Source of the DNA: a filamentous cyanobacterium CCP2
GTDB taxonomy: Bacteria; Cyanobacteriota; Cyanobacteriia; Elainellales; Elainellaceae
DNA length: 64,000 bases
Assembly (NCBI GenBank): GCA_003003615.1
Contig: PVWD01000003.1
Span: 1-64,000, forward strand
Direction: 5' to 3'
Numbering within the stretch: the stretch's first letter is position 1; every line of letters starts with the position of its first letter. The notes under the pieces are model-generated. The model did not search any database and had not been told where the DNA came from. It saw only the letters and a list, made by a program, of their open reading frames with translations. Shown piece after piece: positions 28,058 to 35,940 of the stretch. The translations under genes and the position numbers were made by a program.

Positions 28058-31000
28058 TTATTCTCCGAGTTCAATGCTCCGTCTATGTTTATCTTGAACA
28101 GGTTGCCGATCGGGCTGTGCTGAGGTGAATGATAATTTGGCGAATCTTTGCTGTTGAGAAAAGTTTTGAAAATCTTGCTGCATGGCAAATCTAGCTGCAT
28201 TCGATAAAAGTTCACCTTGAATCACCTCCCTGGCAACTTCCGTAATTCGTTTCAAATATCTTTCAGTCTTTTCCAAACTCTGTGCTATCACGTACCATCT
28301 CCAAAGGATAGACAGAGTTCGATTTTTCTCTAGTCGAGTTGCCTGTTTTGGGTTTTTATCATAAATTAGCCGATCGTTCCAATCCTTGCCGTAAGCAGGA
28401 GTAACGCGCTTGATCCCTGGCAGAGCTTGAACAACTTGCCATGCCATCAGCTCACCGGCTTGATCCGCATCAAATGCAGCGATAACTTGCCCATCTTGTT
28501 CCAAAATTTGCCTTAATGCTTCAATCGGAATGGTTCCTGCTCCATCCGTAGACAAATAGATTGTCACGTCCTCTATTGCTTGCCGATGCTTCCGATCCAG
28601 AACCGCTAAAGAGAGGGCATCGATCGGAGATTCAGTCAGCAGCACTCGTCTGACTTCTCCCTTGCCTGTGCCAATCCAGAACCACCCCTCCTCACGTGAT
28701 GAACCTGGAACAAGACCATGAAACGAATTGTTTTCTCCCCAAGTTCCCCGTAAGCTGGCTCCGGTTGGCTCTTCTCGATACCAATGAGCACCTGTGTTGT
28801 GAGTGGCGTAGCGGACAAAAACTGCATTCTGCATGTCATCGGCGTAAATTAGACCTCGTTCATGGAGGCGATCGACCAGAGCCGCAGGCAATTTCCGAGT
28901 TTCAACCAAATAATTCCGCACCGCTGCCCAGCGCCGTTCATTGGCAACTGGCATCTCTAATGAACGAGGTTCGTTATCCTCAATCTGAGGTTGCTGTCGA
29001 TGTATATCTGAGTGAGGTGTTATGGATTGCCCAGATAGCCACTGTACCGCTTCCTTGAACTCTACCCCCTGAACATGCATCACGAGGTCGATCGCCCCTC
29101 CCCCTCCCTTATCTGCTATCCAATCCATAAACTTACTACCGCTGATACTGATAATGTGTTCAGCGTTTTTCCACTTGTGATGATCATGTTGATCTTGATC
29201 CAATCCTAAACTCATCGCAACCACTTCCAAATCAAACTCTCGAACTTGATCTGCCAGTTCTTTGAGATTGGATTGTTGAACGGGTTGAAGAGATTGAGAA
29301 ACAGCGGCAGTAGCGAAACTAAGCGTTTCCGAGGGTGAAATAGATACGACCGGAGGTGCTTCTAATGGCTCCTCTAAAGTATCCCAAGAGGGATCATATC
29401 CTTTTGTATCTACCTCATAGTCTGACGCAGCAGTAAACGAATTGAGATCAAACAAACTCAATTCTTCAACTTCAGTAGGCACTTCTTCAGTCTGCGTTGC
29501 TAAATCTTCTTGAGTTGAGGCAGATACACCGAGTGGAATTTGCTCTTGATGTTCTACTTGTTGAAGCTGAGACTGTTGTTGTGAATGAACAGTAATCAAG
29601 TTTTGTTCTTCTACAGTGACAACGGTTAACTCCTGGGTTAACTGTTGAAGATATCGATCGATCGCACGAACTGGAAACCCTGCCAATGGTAATCTTCCAA
29701 CATCTGGATCACCAGAATCTATGCTTGTTCGTACCAGTTCTAACTGATCAGCAATCACCAGAGCATCTTCTGAGTAGGTTTCATAGAATTCACCTGCTTT
29801 GATCAACACCAGAGCATCTGGATAGTTATCTTTTATTTCCAAGTAGTCTTGAAGTTTGAGGTGAAGGGGATTCAGAGTATGTTCATTTCTTGATTCATCC
29901 GGAGCATGGTTTTGCTCACTGAGAGGTTGAGTGGATATCTGAGTTTCATGTTGCGCTTTTCTTGCTGCTTCTGCAAACCCTTGTTCAAGAATATTACGGG
30001 CAAACATTTGAGCAAAGGGACGATCGGCTGCTCGATGTTCTCCGCCTCGAAACGGATCTTGAATTGCTGTTTCCCTAAACTGAAGCTGACCATCCGGTTG
30101 AATCTTGAAAATCATTTCAGAGTCAATAAAGACATCTCCGTTTTGCTCCAGATAATGGGTTAAATACAGTTCGTGATTATGTCGCTCTACAACGAGAGGA
30201 ATGTATGGATCGTTCTCGATACGTAAGTAAAAATCTTCTTCTGCCGTGATCAGTTCTCGTAATCCAGATTCCTCTAAAAATTTAGCAATACGTCTTTCCA
30301 GATTTCCCCTCTGCTCTTTGGAGGAAACAATTCTAAGTTTACCGTTTAGCGATTGTTGCGTTGCTTCAACACCACTGATGTCCTGACTCAAACGGGTAGA
30401 TGTATTCTGATTCATCTGGTTTGGTTCATGAGCATTCGGGATATTATCATTCTGCTGCTCAGACGTAATAGACTCGGTCGTTTCTAGTTCCGGTAACTTT
30501 ATGCCTAGATAATCACGAGCGATGTCTTTGTGGTCAAAAGCAGCTAATGTGTATCCTCGTTGTTTCATGAGGACATTGAGGGTCTGCTCTAGTCGATCGG
30601 CAGGAACAACGGCTTCCATGCGATCGCTCACCGAATGAAAATCGGAACCCACTGCCGCGAGCAGTTGCTCATCTAGGTAGTATCGACCGCCTGATTCTTT
30701 TGCCTTGGGTGTTTGTAGCACAAAGCCATCACCGTTCAGTTGAGCTTTGAGCAGCAGCAATTCATCCAGGGTTTTCACGGCTCCCCGGCGATCGGTTAAC
30801 TCGGTGAGAAATGCTTTAACCTGTTGGGGTTCAGCAAATGCAACGGGTTCTTGTGCCAAACTTTCCTGAATGTCAAACCCCTTCGGCATCATTAACCCTT
30901 GCTGCACCTGCCCTTGATGATCGGTGTAGTTGATTAACTTTCCCTTGGGATACTTCTCAAACGCCTTAATCAGATTGCCCGTAAAAATTTGTCGAGTCAC

Positions 31001-33979
31001 TCGTCCCGCGTCTTGCCGTTGGTCAAACAACGAGTAAATGTCGTTGCCAAACCAATCCCGTTCTTGAGCTTCCACAACGGCTGAACCCTCTCGCCCGGTA
31101 TTGACCTTCGATAGCGGCAGGATGAGTTGCTTGGCTGAGTCAGCCACCAGAATTCGTATCCGCCATCCATTGGGTGCTACAGGATTGCCTGAACGCGCCT
31201 TCGGGTCAATGCCGATGACAACACCATAGAAAATATTGGCACTCGTAGGCGTGACAACTCGCACAGGGGTTCCGGTAGCAAACTCCTGTATGGCTCTCCT
31301 GACTTGAGCGACTTGCTTGTCTAGTTTTTCATTGAATTTGGCAGTCAGTCCTTCATCGTGTTTACGAGCCGCGACTTCTGCTCGATAGTGGTTGGCGGCT
31401 ATTTCCAGGGTTGCGATCGTCTCAGTGGTTTTCTCTTGCGCGATCGCTTCCATTTCATCCCGATGATGGTTGTCCAACTGTTTGACAGGTTCCAGTCCCA
31501 GTTGCTCTCGCAAGGCATTAACAACCTGAAGTTGAGTCAGCGGCTTGGCAGAATTTTTGACATCAACAATTTCTAGATGAACTGCTCCAGCAAACTCGCT
31601 TTGGATGTTGCTGCTATCTGGAATTACCTCCATGCGAGCCACGGTTCGGGCATTCAGGTCAAGCTGATCGGCTTCCAAGATACTTTCGCCCATTGCCCGC
31701 TGTTGCTCCACTAAGTCCCGATACTCGGACTCAATCAGGCTGTAGACCGCTTCTTGCTCGACGATCGGCAGTAATGGAATCCGTCCCGTCACCTTCTTGA
31801 TCAGGGCAATCTCTGACGCATCATTCTCTGCTTTTGCCAGTGGAAAATCGAGCTTCGCATCAAGTTCCAAGTCATCGTTGAGCAACTCAGTCACCACTTG
31901 CTCGCCATAGGGATTCATGAAATCCACCACATTTTGGATGGAAATTCCGCTTTCCCTGGCTGCTGTTGTATTGGCGTTCAGCCCTGCCATCTTCTGACAG
32001 AGAATCGCACCGGGTCGCTTCTCCGCAGGCAGATCGCTCATCAGCAAGGTGTAGCTGGGTAATGCGACTTGTCCAGTGCGGTGAACCCGTCCCAGCATCT
32101 GCATGAATACATTGATGTCCCGTTCCGCCTGAGCCACAATCATATCTCGAGGACGCTGGTCAGCAAAGCGTTCAGAAGCGTGAAGCGAAATTCCCGTTGA
32201 ACCAGAGCAGTTAAGGATGATCACATCCGCATCACCGCTGTTAAACTCAGCAACGGCATTAATTCTGGCGCGTGAGGTGCGATCGGACTCTGGGCGCACT
32301 CGGTAGGTCGTAGAACCATTCGGAGCGTAATCAAGTGCTGCACTCCGTCCAGTTACCTCACAAACCTTGTACCCTTGCTGCTCTAACTGTTGGGTGATGT
32401 AATCAATGGGGCTAATGGGAATTGCACTAAAATCTGCTGCTCGAATGCATTCCAACGCTTCTTCATAGGCAGCAATACCATTCTCGCCCAGTTCTGCATC
32501 CGTTAATCGTTGACGGGTCACTTGCCCTCGATAGTTTTTGATCAAAACATCACGCGAACGTTCCAAGTATCGTTCGAGTAAATTAGAAAACGAGATATCC
32601 ATGAGACTGCCACTTTGAATCTCATTGGCTTCTGCATAAGCTTGAATAAAACTACCCATTGTATTCGCCACTGCAATCACAGGTTTTTGTTCCCGTTGCA
32701 AAGATTGAATCGCTTCCTGTGCCGTTGCTTCTGCTTTCTGAGCCAGAAGTCCTTGCTCAATGCAGTTGTGCATCAACGAGGTGAATAACGTACTTTTTGC
32801 GCCCACCTCTCCGATCGCCCCATCCATCCCAAATGCCTTTGCCTCGGCTTTGAGTTGTTTACTCAGTTCCTTGATTGCCTGTTGCTTTGCCCGGTCAAAA
32901 TCCTTGATGGCTCGTAGTGCGGCTGAGAATTGATCCGCGACTTCGCGATCGACTGGTACAACTTTCGCTTCAAAGCGGATGCCCTCATACGATCGTACCC
33001 GCCTCAGCATCTGCCCAGAAGCAACAAACTTACTGGCGACAATTTGCTGAAGTGGCACTCCCCCTTTATCCAAGATGTTCTCTAACGCCGCCATACTGCT
33101 GACAGCAAACTGTAAATCCGTGCGCCGGGCGTATAAGTCCATCACATCTGGACGCTTGGCATAGGTGGCAGAACTGTAGAACACTCCGGCTGATAGGTCT
33201 ACCAGTTCTCGTACAAATTCAGCGCGATCCGGTGCGCCACCCATGCGCCACCCACTTTGACTCCCTCCGGCTTCATGGGCTTCATCGAGAATCAAGATGG
33301 CGTTGGGGGCGATCGCCCTCAAGAAGTTGCGTCGGAGCGGTTCTTTTTGTCCGACTGTTTGAAGTTGGCTGTAGGTGGTAAACACAGCATTGTAGAAGAT
33401 GCCTAAGTTTTGGGAAACCATCATCTCTCGCATCAGCTGCTCTTGCTGAGTCGCATTGCCTGTCCTCAATTCCTGCCCATTCGACAGTGGAATGATCGCT
33501 TTGGTATCGGTAATGAAGGGCTGAAAGGTGTACATGCCAATATCGACGACATCACGCATCATATCGGCATATAGAGTCTTGTTCTGCGTCACAAACACGG
33601 CAGCTTTACCCTGCTGCTGGGCATAGCGCAAAATGCTGGCACAAATTCTTCCTTTGCCTACACCCGTCTGATCGCCAACAATGAATCCTTTACCCCGCTC
33701 AATGTTGCTGATGGCTAAGGCAGCAGCATCGACCTGTTCTGCACTGAAGTGACGATGCAATTCCTCTACAGAGGCATAACCTAAACGTGAGGTGAGATAG
33801 GTATCAATATCACCGTGTTCCTGCTCGAGCCGATCCAAGGCAGACTGAGCCGCGCTTGCCATGTTGTAAGGAATAAGGGTGCCCGTTGAGGTTCCCTTAC
33901 TTTTCGGTTGATAGGTCACTTGCTTGGGTTGAACCTCAATCTCCGATGGCTCATTGAAGGTTGTTTCAGTTGTTGCCAT
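28058..33979 (-). CDS. Giant SNO-type helicase / MutS-I-like / TOPRIM polyvalent protein
   Basis: From ATG 33979, preceded by GGGAG directly after the stop of the nested gene, this is 1973 aa. Residues ~60-650 form an SF2 helicase of the strawberry-notch type: Walker A GDQTGVGKGR (Lys109), DEAH box at Asp232, and motif VI QMLGRVHRTGQ. Residues ~1370-1450 resemble the MutS N-terminal domain (FYETYSEDALVIADQL and LPLAGFPVRAIDRYL). Near residue ~1600 is a degenerate CHC2-like segment, followed by a TOPRIM domain with TESPIDALSL and FDADQAGE (Asp1837, Asp1839), as in plasmid primases. Such multi-domain proteins of conjugative elements are thought to enter recipients and prepare or protect the incoming DNA. 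The same frame continues upstream without a stop into the methylase. Confidence 0.85.
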   Translation of the reverse strand: MATTETTFNEPSEIEVQPKQVTYQPKSKGTSTGTLIPYNMASAAQSALDRLEQEHGDIDTYLTSRLGYASVEELHRHFSAEQVDAAALAISNIERGKGFIVGDQTGVGKGRICASILRYAQQQGKAAVFVTQNKTLYADMMRDVVDIGMYTFQPFITDTKAIIPLSNGQELRTGNATQQEQLMREMMVSQNLGIFYNAVFTTYSQLQTVGQKEPLRRNFLRAIAPNAILILDEAHEAGGSQSGWRMGGAPDRAEFVRELVDLSAGVFYSSATYAKRPDVMDLYARRTDLQFAVSSMAALENILDKGGVPLQQIVASKFVASGQMLRRVRSYEGIRFEAKVVPVDREVADQFSAALRAIKDFDRAKQQAIKELSKQLKAEAKAFGMDGAIGEVGAKSTLFTSLMHNCIEQGLLAQKAEATAQEAIQSLQREQKPVIAVANTMGSFIQAYAEANEIQSGSLMDISFSNLLERYLERSRDVLIKNYRGQVTRQRLTDAELGENGIAAYEEALECIRAADFSAIPISPIDYITQQLEQQGYKVCEVTGRSAALDYAPNGSTTYRVRPESDRTSRARINAVAEFNSGDADVIILNCSGSTGISLHASERFADQRPRDMIVAQAERDINVFMQMLGRVHRTGQVALPSYTLLMSDLPAEKRPGAILCQKMAGLNANTTAARESGISIQNVVDFMNPYGEQVVTELLNDDLELDAKLDFPLAKAENDASEIALIKKVTGRIPLLPIVEQEAVYSLIESEYRDLVEQQRAMGESILEADQLDLNARTVARMEVIPDSSNIQSEFAGAVHLEIVDVKNSAKPLTQLQVVNALREQLGLEPVKQLDNHHRDEMEAIAQEKTTETIATLEIAANHYRAEVAARKHDEGLTAKFNEKLDKQVAQVRRAIQEFATGTPVRVVTPTSANIFYGVVIGIDPKARSGNPVAPNGWRIRILVADSAKQLILPLSKVNTGREGSAVVEAQERDWFGNDIYSLFDQRQDAGRVTRQIFTGNLIKAFEKYPKGKLINYTDHQGQVQQGLMMPKGFDIQESLAQEPVAFAEPQQVKAFLTELTDRRGAVKTLDELLLLKAQLNGDGFVLQTPKAKESGGRYYLDEQLLAAVGSDFHSVSDRMEAVVPADRLEQTLNVLMKQRGYTLAAFDHKDIARDYLGIKLPELETTESITSEQQNDNIPNAHEPNQMNQNTSTRLSQDISGVEATQQSLNGKLRIVSSKEQRGNLERRIAKFLEESGLRELITAEEDFYLRIENDPYIPLVVERHNHELYLTHYLEQNGDVFIDSEMIFKIQPDGQLQFRETAIQDPFRGGEHRAADRPFAQMFARNILEQGFAEAARKAQHETQISTQPLSEQNHAPDESRNEHTLNPLHLKLQDYLEIKDNYPDALVLIKAGEFYETYSEDALVIADQLELVRTSIDSGDPDVGRLPLAGFPVRAIDRYLQQLTQELTVVTVEEQNLITVHSQQQSQLQQVEHQEQIPLGVSASTQEDLATQTEEVPTEVEELSLFDLNSFTAASDYEVDTKGYDPSWDTLEEPLEAPPVVSISPSETLSFATAAVSQSLQPVQQSNLKELADQVREFDLEVVAMSLGLDQDQHDHHKWKNAEHIISISGSKFMDWIADKGGGGAIDLVMHVQGVEFKEAVQWLSGQSITPHSDIHRQQPQIEDNEPRSLEMPVANERRWAAVRNYLVETRKLPAALVDRLHERGLIYADDMQNAVFVRYATHNTGAHWYREEPTGASLRGTWGENNSFHGLVPGSSREEGWFWIGTGKGEVRRVLLTESPIDALSLAVLDRKHRQAIEDVTIYLSTDGAGTIPIEALRQILEQDGQVIAAFDADQAGELMAWQVVQALPGIKRVTPAYGKDWNDRLIYDKNPKQATRLEKNRTLSILWRWYVIAQSLEKTERYLKRITEVAREVIQGELLSNAARFAMQQDFQNFSQQQRFAKLSFTSAQPDRQPVQDKHRRSIELGE

Positions 33980-35488
33980 TCCACTAAACTCCCTTATGCG
34001 TAAGCGATCAGGTCGTTGAGCCACTCCTCCAGGTGAACCGCCTGATGCAACTCCAGAAAGTCCTGAAACTCTGGATGGTTCTCGGTCATCACGATTGCTG
34101 GAAAGCTCACGCCTAGTCGTCCAATGGTCTGAGTGAAAATCTCGTTGTCGAGGATGAATGTTGTTGCCCAGTCCTGCCGCCATCGCCCCAGAGCGTCTTG
34201 CTCGGTTTCGCTCTCGTCCTGATCGATAACTGGATGTTCCTGATAAGAATGCAGTGCTTCCAGCTTGGAGGTCAGCAGTCTCTGGGTGTCCAACTGGCTG
34301 CTGGGAATCTCCACTATCCAACGCTGAATCATCCATCTCACTCGTTGCTGCATCAGCGTTTTGTAGGTTGTTTCGTCCAAGCTTTCGATCGGGAGTGGCA
34401 CTTTGACCACGAATAGGGAGGGCATCACCGGAGGTGTCCAAATCCTGGGGTAGTCCTCGTACCGAGTCATGACTGAAATCGTGTCTTGAGTTTGATAGAA
34501 AGGAGTTATGAATGGGTTCATTGGGAAGTTGCTCCTTTAGTTCTACAAATGAACGATAAATTTTGGGAACCTCAACTGCCGGAAGCATTCGTTGAGACTG
34601 ACCCCGACCAGCGATAACAATGACATCAATCGGAAAACCTGCTCCTTGCTTGCGGTAGAGATTGCCCCAGATGGAGAAATGCTGTGTCACGTTGTAGTGC
34701 TGGTAGAGCAAATAGAAAAACGCTCTACTTTCTCTGGTGTTGTAGCGATCGGATCGTCGTTCTTCGTCGCTGCCTAACTTGCCCCCCAGAATCAATACGG
34801 CTTGACCATCATCTTTCATAACCTCCAACGCATTGAGGGCAATCACGTGATCGATTTGAGTTGTCCAGGTGTCATACAATGGAAATCGTTTGGTGAGCTG
34901 ATTCTCATCCAGAACTGAACTGAAGGGTGGATTACAGATAACGCAGTCAACCGGTTCTTGAGGACGATACGTCGTGGCATCATGTTGAGTCAGTTGGTAA
35001 TACCCTCGTGTTGTAAGTTCTGCAACGCGATCGCCATTAATTTCATTGGCAACCACTTTGGCGGGATTAGCTGCAATCAACAATGCACCATTTCCTGCGG
35101 TCGGTTCATAGACTGTTGTTTCTGAATGGATGCATGCCAGCATTGTGGCAAGATAGGCAATTGGAATCGGCGTGCTGTATGCCTGCTGAAGCACAGAGGT
35201 AGACGATCGGACACCTAGATTGGGTTGCTGCTCCAGCAAATGAACTAATTGGTCATAGGCTTGGTGAGTCGTTGCAGACTGCTCAACCAGTCGGTGAGCC
35301 GCTCGCACAATGGCTGCTTCCATTGCTTCATCCACCAACTTGGTCAGCGGACTGCCAGAAGGAATTGCTTGGTTCAATACCTTTTCGGCTTCAGCACGAG
35401 CATCCGTAATTCGGGCATAACTTTTTCCTGCAATGAGGTGTTCGAGAAACAACTGCTTGAGTCGTTCTTGGTCATAGTTTGTATTCAC
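28058..35488 (-). CDS. N6-adenine DNA methylase module, open in frame with the helicase
   Basis: GTG 35488 with GAGG six bases upstream is the best start; TTG 35500 overlaps that site. The first ~322 residues form an adenine methyltransferase: SAM motif VYEPTAGNGALL and catalytic NPPF at about 186-189. No stop follows. The frame runs on through the 175-codon nested gene, where it encodes a Ser/Arg/Gly/Asp-rich, shadow-like stretch, and then straight into the helicase, giving a possible 2476-aa fusion. Either a real fusion exists with a disordered linker and an embedded gene, or the methylase ends only formally because its stop was lost. DNA methylation by an element usually protects it from host restriction. 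Confidence 0.7.
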   Translation of the reverse strand: MNTNYDQERLKQLFLEHLIAGKSYARITDARAEAEKVLNQAIPSGSPLTKLVDEAMEAAIVRAAHRLVEQSATTHQAYDQLVHLLEQQPNLGVRSSTSVLQQAYSTPIPIAYLATMLACIHSETTVYEPTAGNGALLIAANPAKVVANEINGDRVAELTTRGYYQLTQHDATTYRPQEPVDCVICNPPFSSVLDENQLTKRFPLYDTWTTQIDHVIALNALEVMKDDGQAVLILGGKLGSDEERRSDRYNTRESRAFFYLLYQHYNVTQHFSIWGNLYRKQGAGFPIDVIVIAGRGQSQRMLPAVEVPKIYRSFVELKEQLPNEPIHNSFLSNSRHDFSHDSVRGLPQDLDTSGDALPIRGQSATPDRKLGRNNLQNADAATSEMDDSALDSGDSQQPVGHPETADLQAGSTAFLSGTSSYRSGRERNRARRSGAMAAGLGNNIHPRQRDFHSDHWTTRRELSSNRDDREPSRVSGLSGVASGGSPGGVAQRPDRLRIREFSGMATTETTFNEPSEIEVQPKQVTYQPKSKGTSTGTLIPYNMASAAQSALDRLEQEHGDIDTYLTSRLGYASVEELHRHFSAEQVDAAALAISNIERGKGFIVGDQTGVGKGRICASILRYAQQQGKAAVFVTQNKTLYADMMRDVVDIGMYTFQPFITDTKAIIPLSNGQELRTGNATQQEQLMREMMVSQNLGIFYNAVFTTYSQLQTVGQKEPLRRNFLRAIAPNAILILDEAHEAGGSQSGWRMGGAPDRAEFVRELVDLSAGVFYSSATYAKRPDVMDLYARRTDLQFAVSSMAALENILDKGGVPLQQIVASKFVASGQMLRRVRSYEGIRFEAKVVPVDREVADQFSAALRAIKDFDRAKQQAIKELSKQLKAEAKAFGMDGAIGEVGAKSTLFTSLMHNCIEQGLLAQKAEATAQEAIQSLQREQKPVIAVANTMGSFIQAYAEANEIQSGSLMDISFSNLLERYLERSRDVLIKNYRGQVTRQRLTDAELGENGIAAYEEALECIRAADFSAIPISPIDYITQQLEQQGYKVCEVTGRSAALDYAPNGSTTYRVRPESDRTSRARINAVAEFNSGDADVIILNCSGSTGISLHASERFADQRPRDMIVAQAERDINVFMQMLGRVHRTGQVALPSYTLLMSDLPAEKRPGAILCQKMAGLNANTTAARESGISIQNVVDFMNPYGEQVVTELLNDDLELDAKLDFPLAKAENDASEIALIKKVTGRIPLLPIVEQEAVYSLIESEYRDLVEQQRAMGESILEADQLDLNARTVARMEVIPDSSNIQSEFAGAVHLEIVDVKNSAKPLTQLQVVNALREQLGLEPVKQLDNHHRDEMEAIAQEKTTETIATLEIAANHYRAEVAARKHDEGLTAKFNEKLDKQVAQVRRAIQEFATGTPVRVVTPTSANIFYGVVIGIDPKARSGNPVAPNGWRIRILVADSAKQLILPLSKVNTGREGSAVVEAQERDWFGNDIYSLFDQRQDAGRVTRQIFTGNLIKAFEKYPKGKLINYTDHQGQVQQGLMMPKGFDIQESLAQEPVAFAEPQQVKAFLTELTDRRGAVKTLDELLLLKAQLNGDGFVLQTPKAKESGGRYYLDEQLLAAVGSDFHSVSDRMEAVVPADRLEQTLNVLMKQRGYTLAAFDHKDIARDYLGIKLPELETTESITSEQQNDNIPNAHEPNQMNQNTSTRLSQDISGVEATQQSLNGKLRIVSSKEQRGNLERRIAKFLEESGLRELITAEEDFYLRIENDPYIPLVVERHNHELYLTHYLEQNGDVFIDSEMIFKIQPDGQLQFRETAIQDPFRGGEHRAADRPFAQMFARNILEQGFAEAARKAQHETQISTQPLSEQNHAPDESRNEHTLNPLHLKLQDYLEIKDNYPDALVLIKAGEFYETYSEDALVIADQLELVRTSIDSGDPDVGRLPLAGFPVRAIDRYLQQLTQELTVVTVEEQNLITVHSQQQSQLQQVEHQEQIPLGVSASTQEDLATQTEEVPTEVEELSLFDLNSFTAASDYEVDTKGYDPSWDTLEEPLEAPPVVSISPSETLSFATAAVSQSLQPVQQSNLKELADQVREFDLEVVAMSLGLDQDQHDHHKWKNAEHIISISGSKFMDWIADKGGGGAIDLVMHVQGVEFKEAVQWLSGQSITPHSDIHRQQPQIEDNEPRSLEMPVANERRWAAVRNYLVETRKLPAALVDRLHERGLIYADDMQNAVFVRYATHNTGAHWYREEPTGASLRGTWGENNSFHGLVPGSSREEGWFWIGTGKGEVRRVLLTESPIDALSLAVLDRKHRQAIEDVTIYLSTDGAGTIPIEALRQILEQDGQVIAAFDADQAGELMAWQVVQALPGIKRVTPAYGKDWNDRLIYDKNPKQATRLEKNRTLSILWRWYVIAQSLEKTERYLKRITEVAREVIQGELLSNAARFAMQQDFQNFSQQQRFAKLSFTSAQPDRQPVQDKHRRSIELGE
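33994..34521 (-). CDS. 175-aa protein nested in another frame between methylase and helicase
   Basis: ATG 34521 has a textbook AAGGAG eight bases upstream, and TAA at 33994-33996 is followed by GGGAG and the helicase ATG 33979. The product has a normal globular composition (for example VVKVPLPIESLDETTY, RWRQDWATTFILDN and WLNDLIAYA), while the overlapping frame is low in hydrophobics. I recognise no domain. Its spacing to both neighbours is what one expects of a true operon gene. It probably works with the methylase or helicase, for instance as a partner in transfer, but that is inference. Confidence 0.75.
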   Translation of the reverse strand: MNPFITPFYQTQDTISVMTRYEDYPRIWTPPVMPSLFVVKVPLPIESLDETTYKTLMQQRVRWMIQRWIVEIPSSQLDTQRLLTSKLEALHSYQEHPVIDQDESETEQDALGRWRQDWATTFILDNEIFTQTIGRLGVSFPAIVMTENHPEFQDFLELHQAVHLEEWLNDLIAYA

Positions 35489-35540
35489 AATGAACCTCAA
35501 ATCGATGATTTAAGGTGTTTACATACTGAAGCTCATAGAT

Positions 35541-35930
35541 CTATTTCAGTTTCGTTTGCAATTCAGCAATCTTGCGATCAACATAGGTCGTGCTTAATTC
35601 GTCTTCTTGCTGTCGCTGTTTAATTTTCTGATACTTCTCAATCGCTTCTGCAGGACGACTAAGCGCGGTTAGAACTTTCGCTTGATTTAGGTAGATGTTG
35701 TGATAAATGCCCAAGCGATCGCGAGGACGCAGTTGTTCTGCCTGGTTGAAGTCAGCTAACGCCTTTTCATACTCACCCTGTTCAGCATATAATTCACCAC
35801 GATACACAAAGTCTTTTGCAGTTGCAGGTGAGTCGAGATCTTCGGGCTTGAGTTCGGGTTGGGTGAGTCCGATGAAGAAAATAATGACTAGGAGTAACCC
35901 GTAACTCCGCAGGATAAGAAAAAAACGCAT
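35541..35930 (-). CDS. Membrane-anchored TPR protein
   Basis: This is 129 aa from ATG 35930, which has a strong GAGGAGG five bases upstream; a longer frame from 36062 overlaps the previous gene and lacks a site. An N-terminal hydrophobic helix (residues ~10-25, YGLLLVIIFFIGL) is followed by about two TPR units (RGELYAEQGEYEKALADFNQ and LTALSRPAEAIEKY). It is the gene before the methylase in the conjugation block. TPRs mediate protein-protein contacts, so an accessory role at the transfer machinery is plausible. Confidence 0.8.
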   Translation of the reverse strand: MRFFLILRSYGLLLVIIFFIGLTQPELKPEDLDSPATAKDFVYRGELYAEQGEYEKALADFNQAEQLRPRDRLGIYHNIYLNQAKVLTALSRPAEAIEKYQKIKQRQQEDELSTTYVDRKIAELQTKLK

Positions 35931-35940
35931 GATCGCCTCC

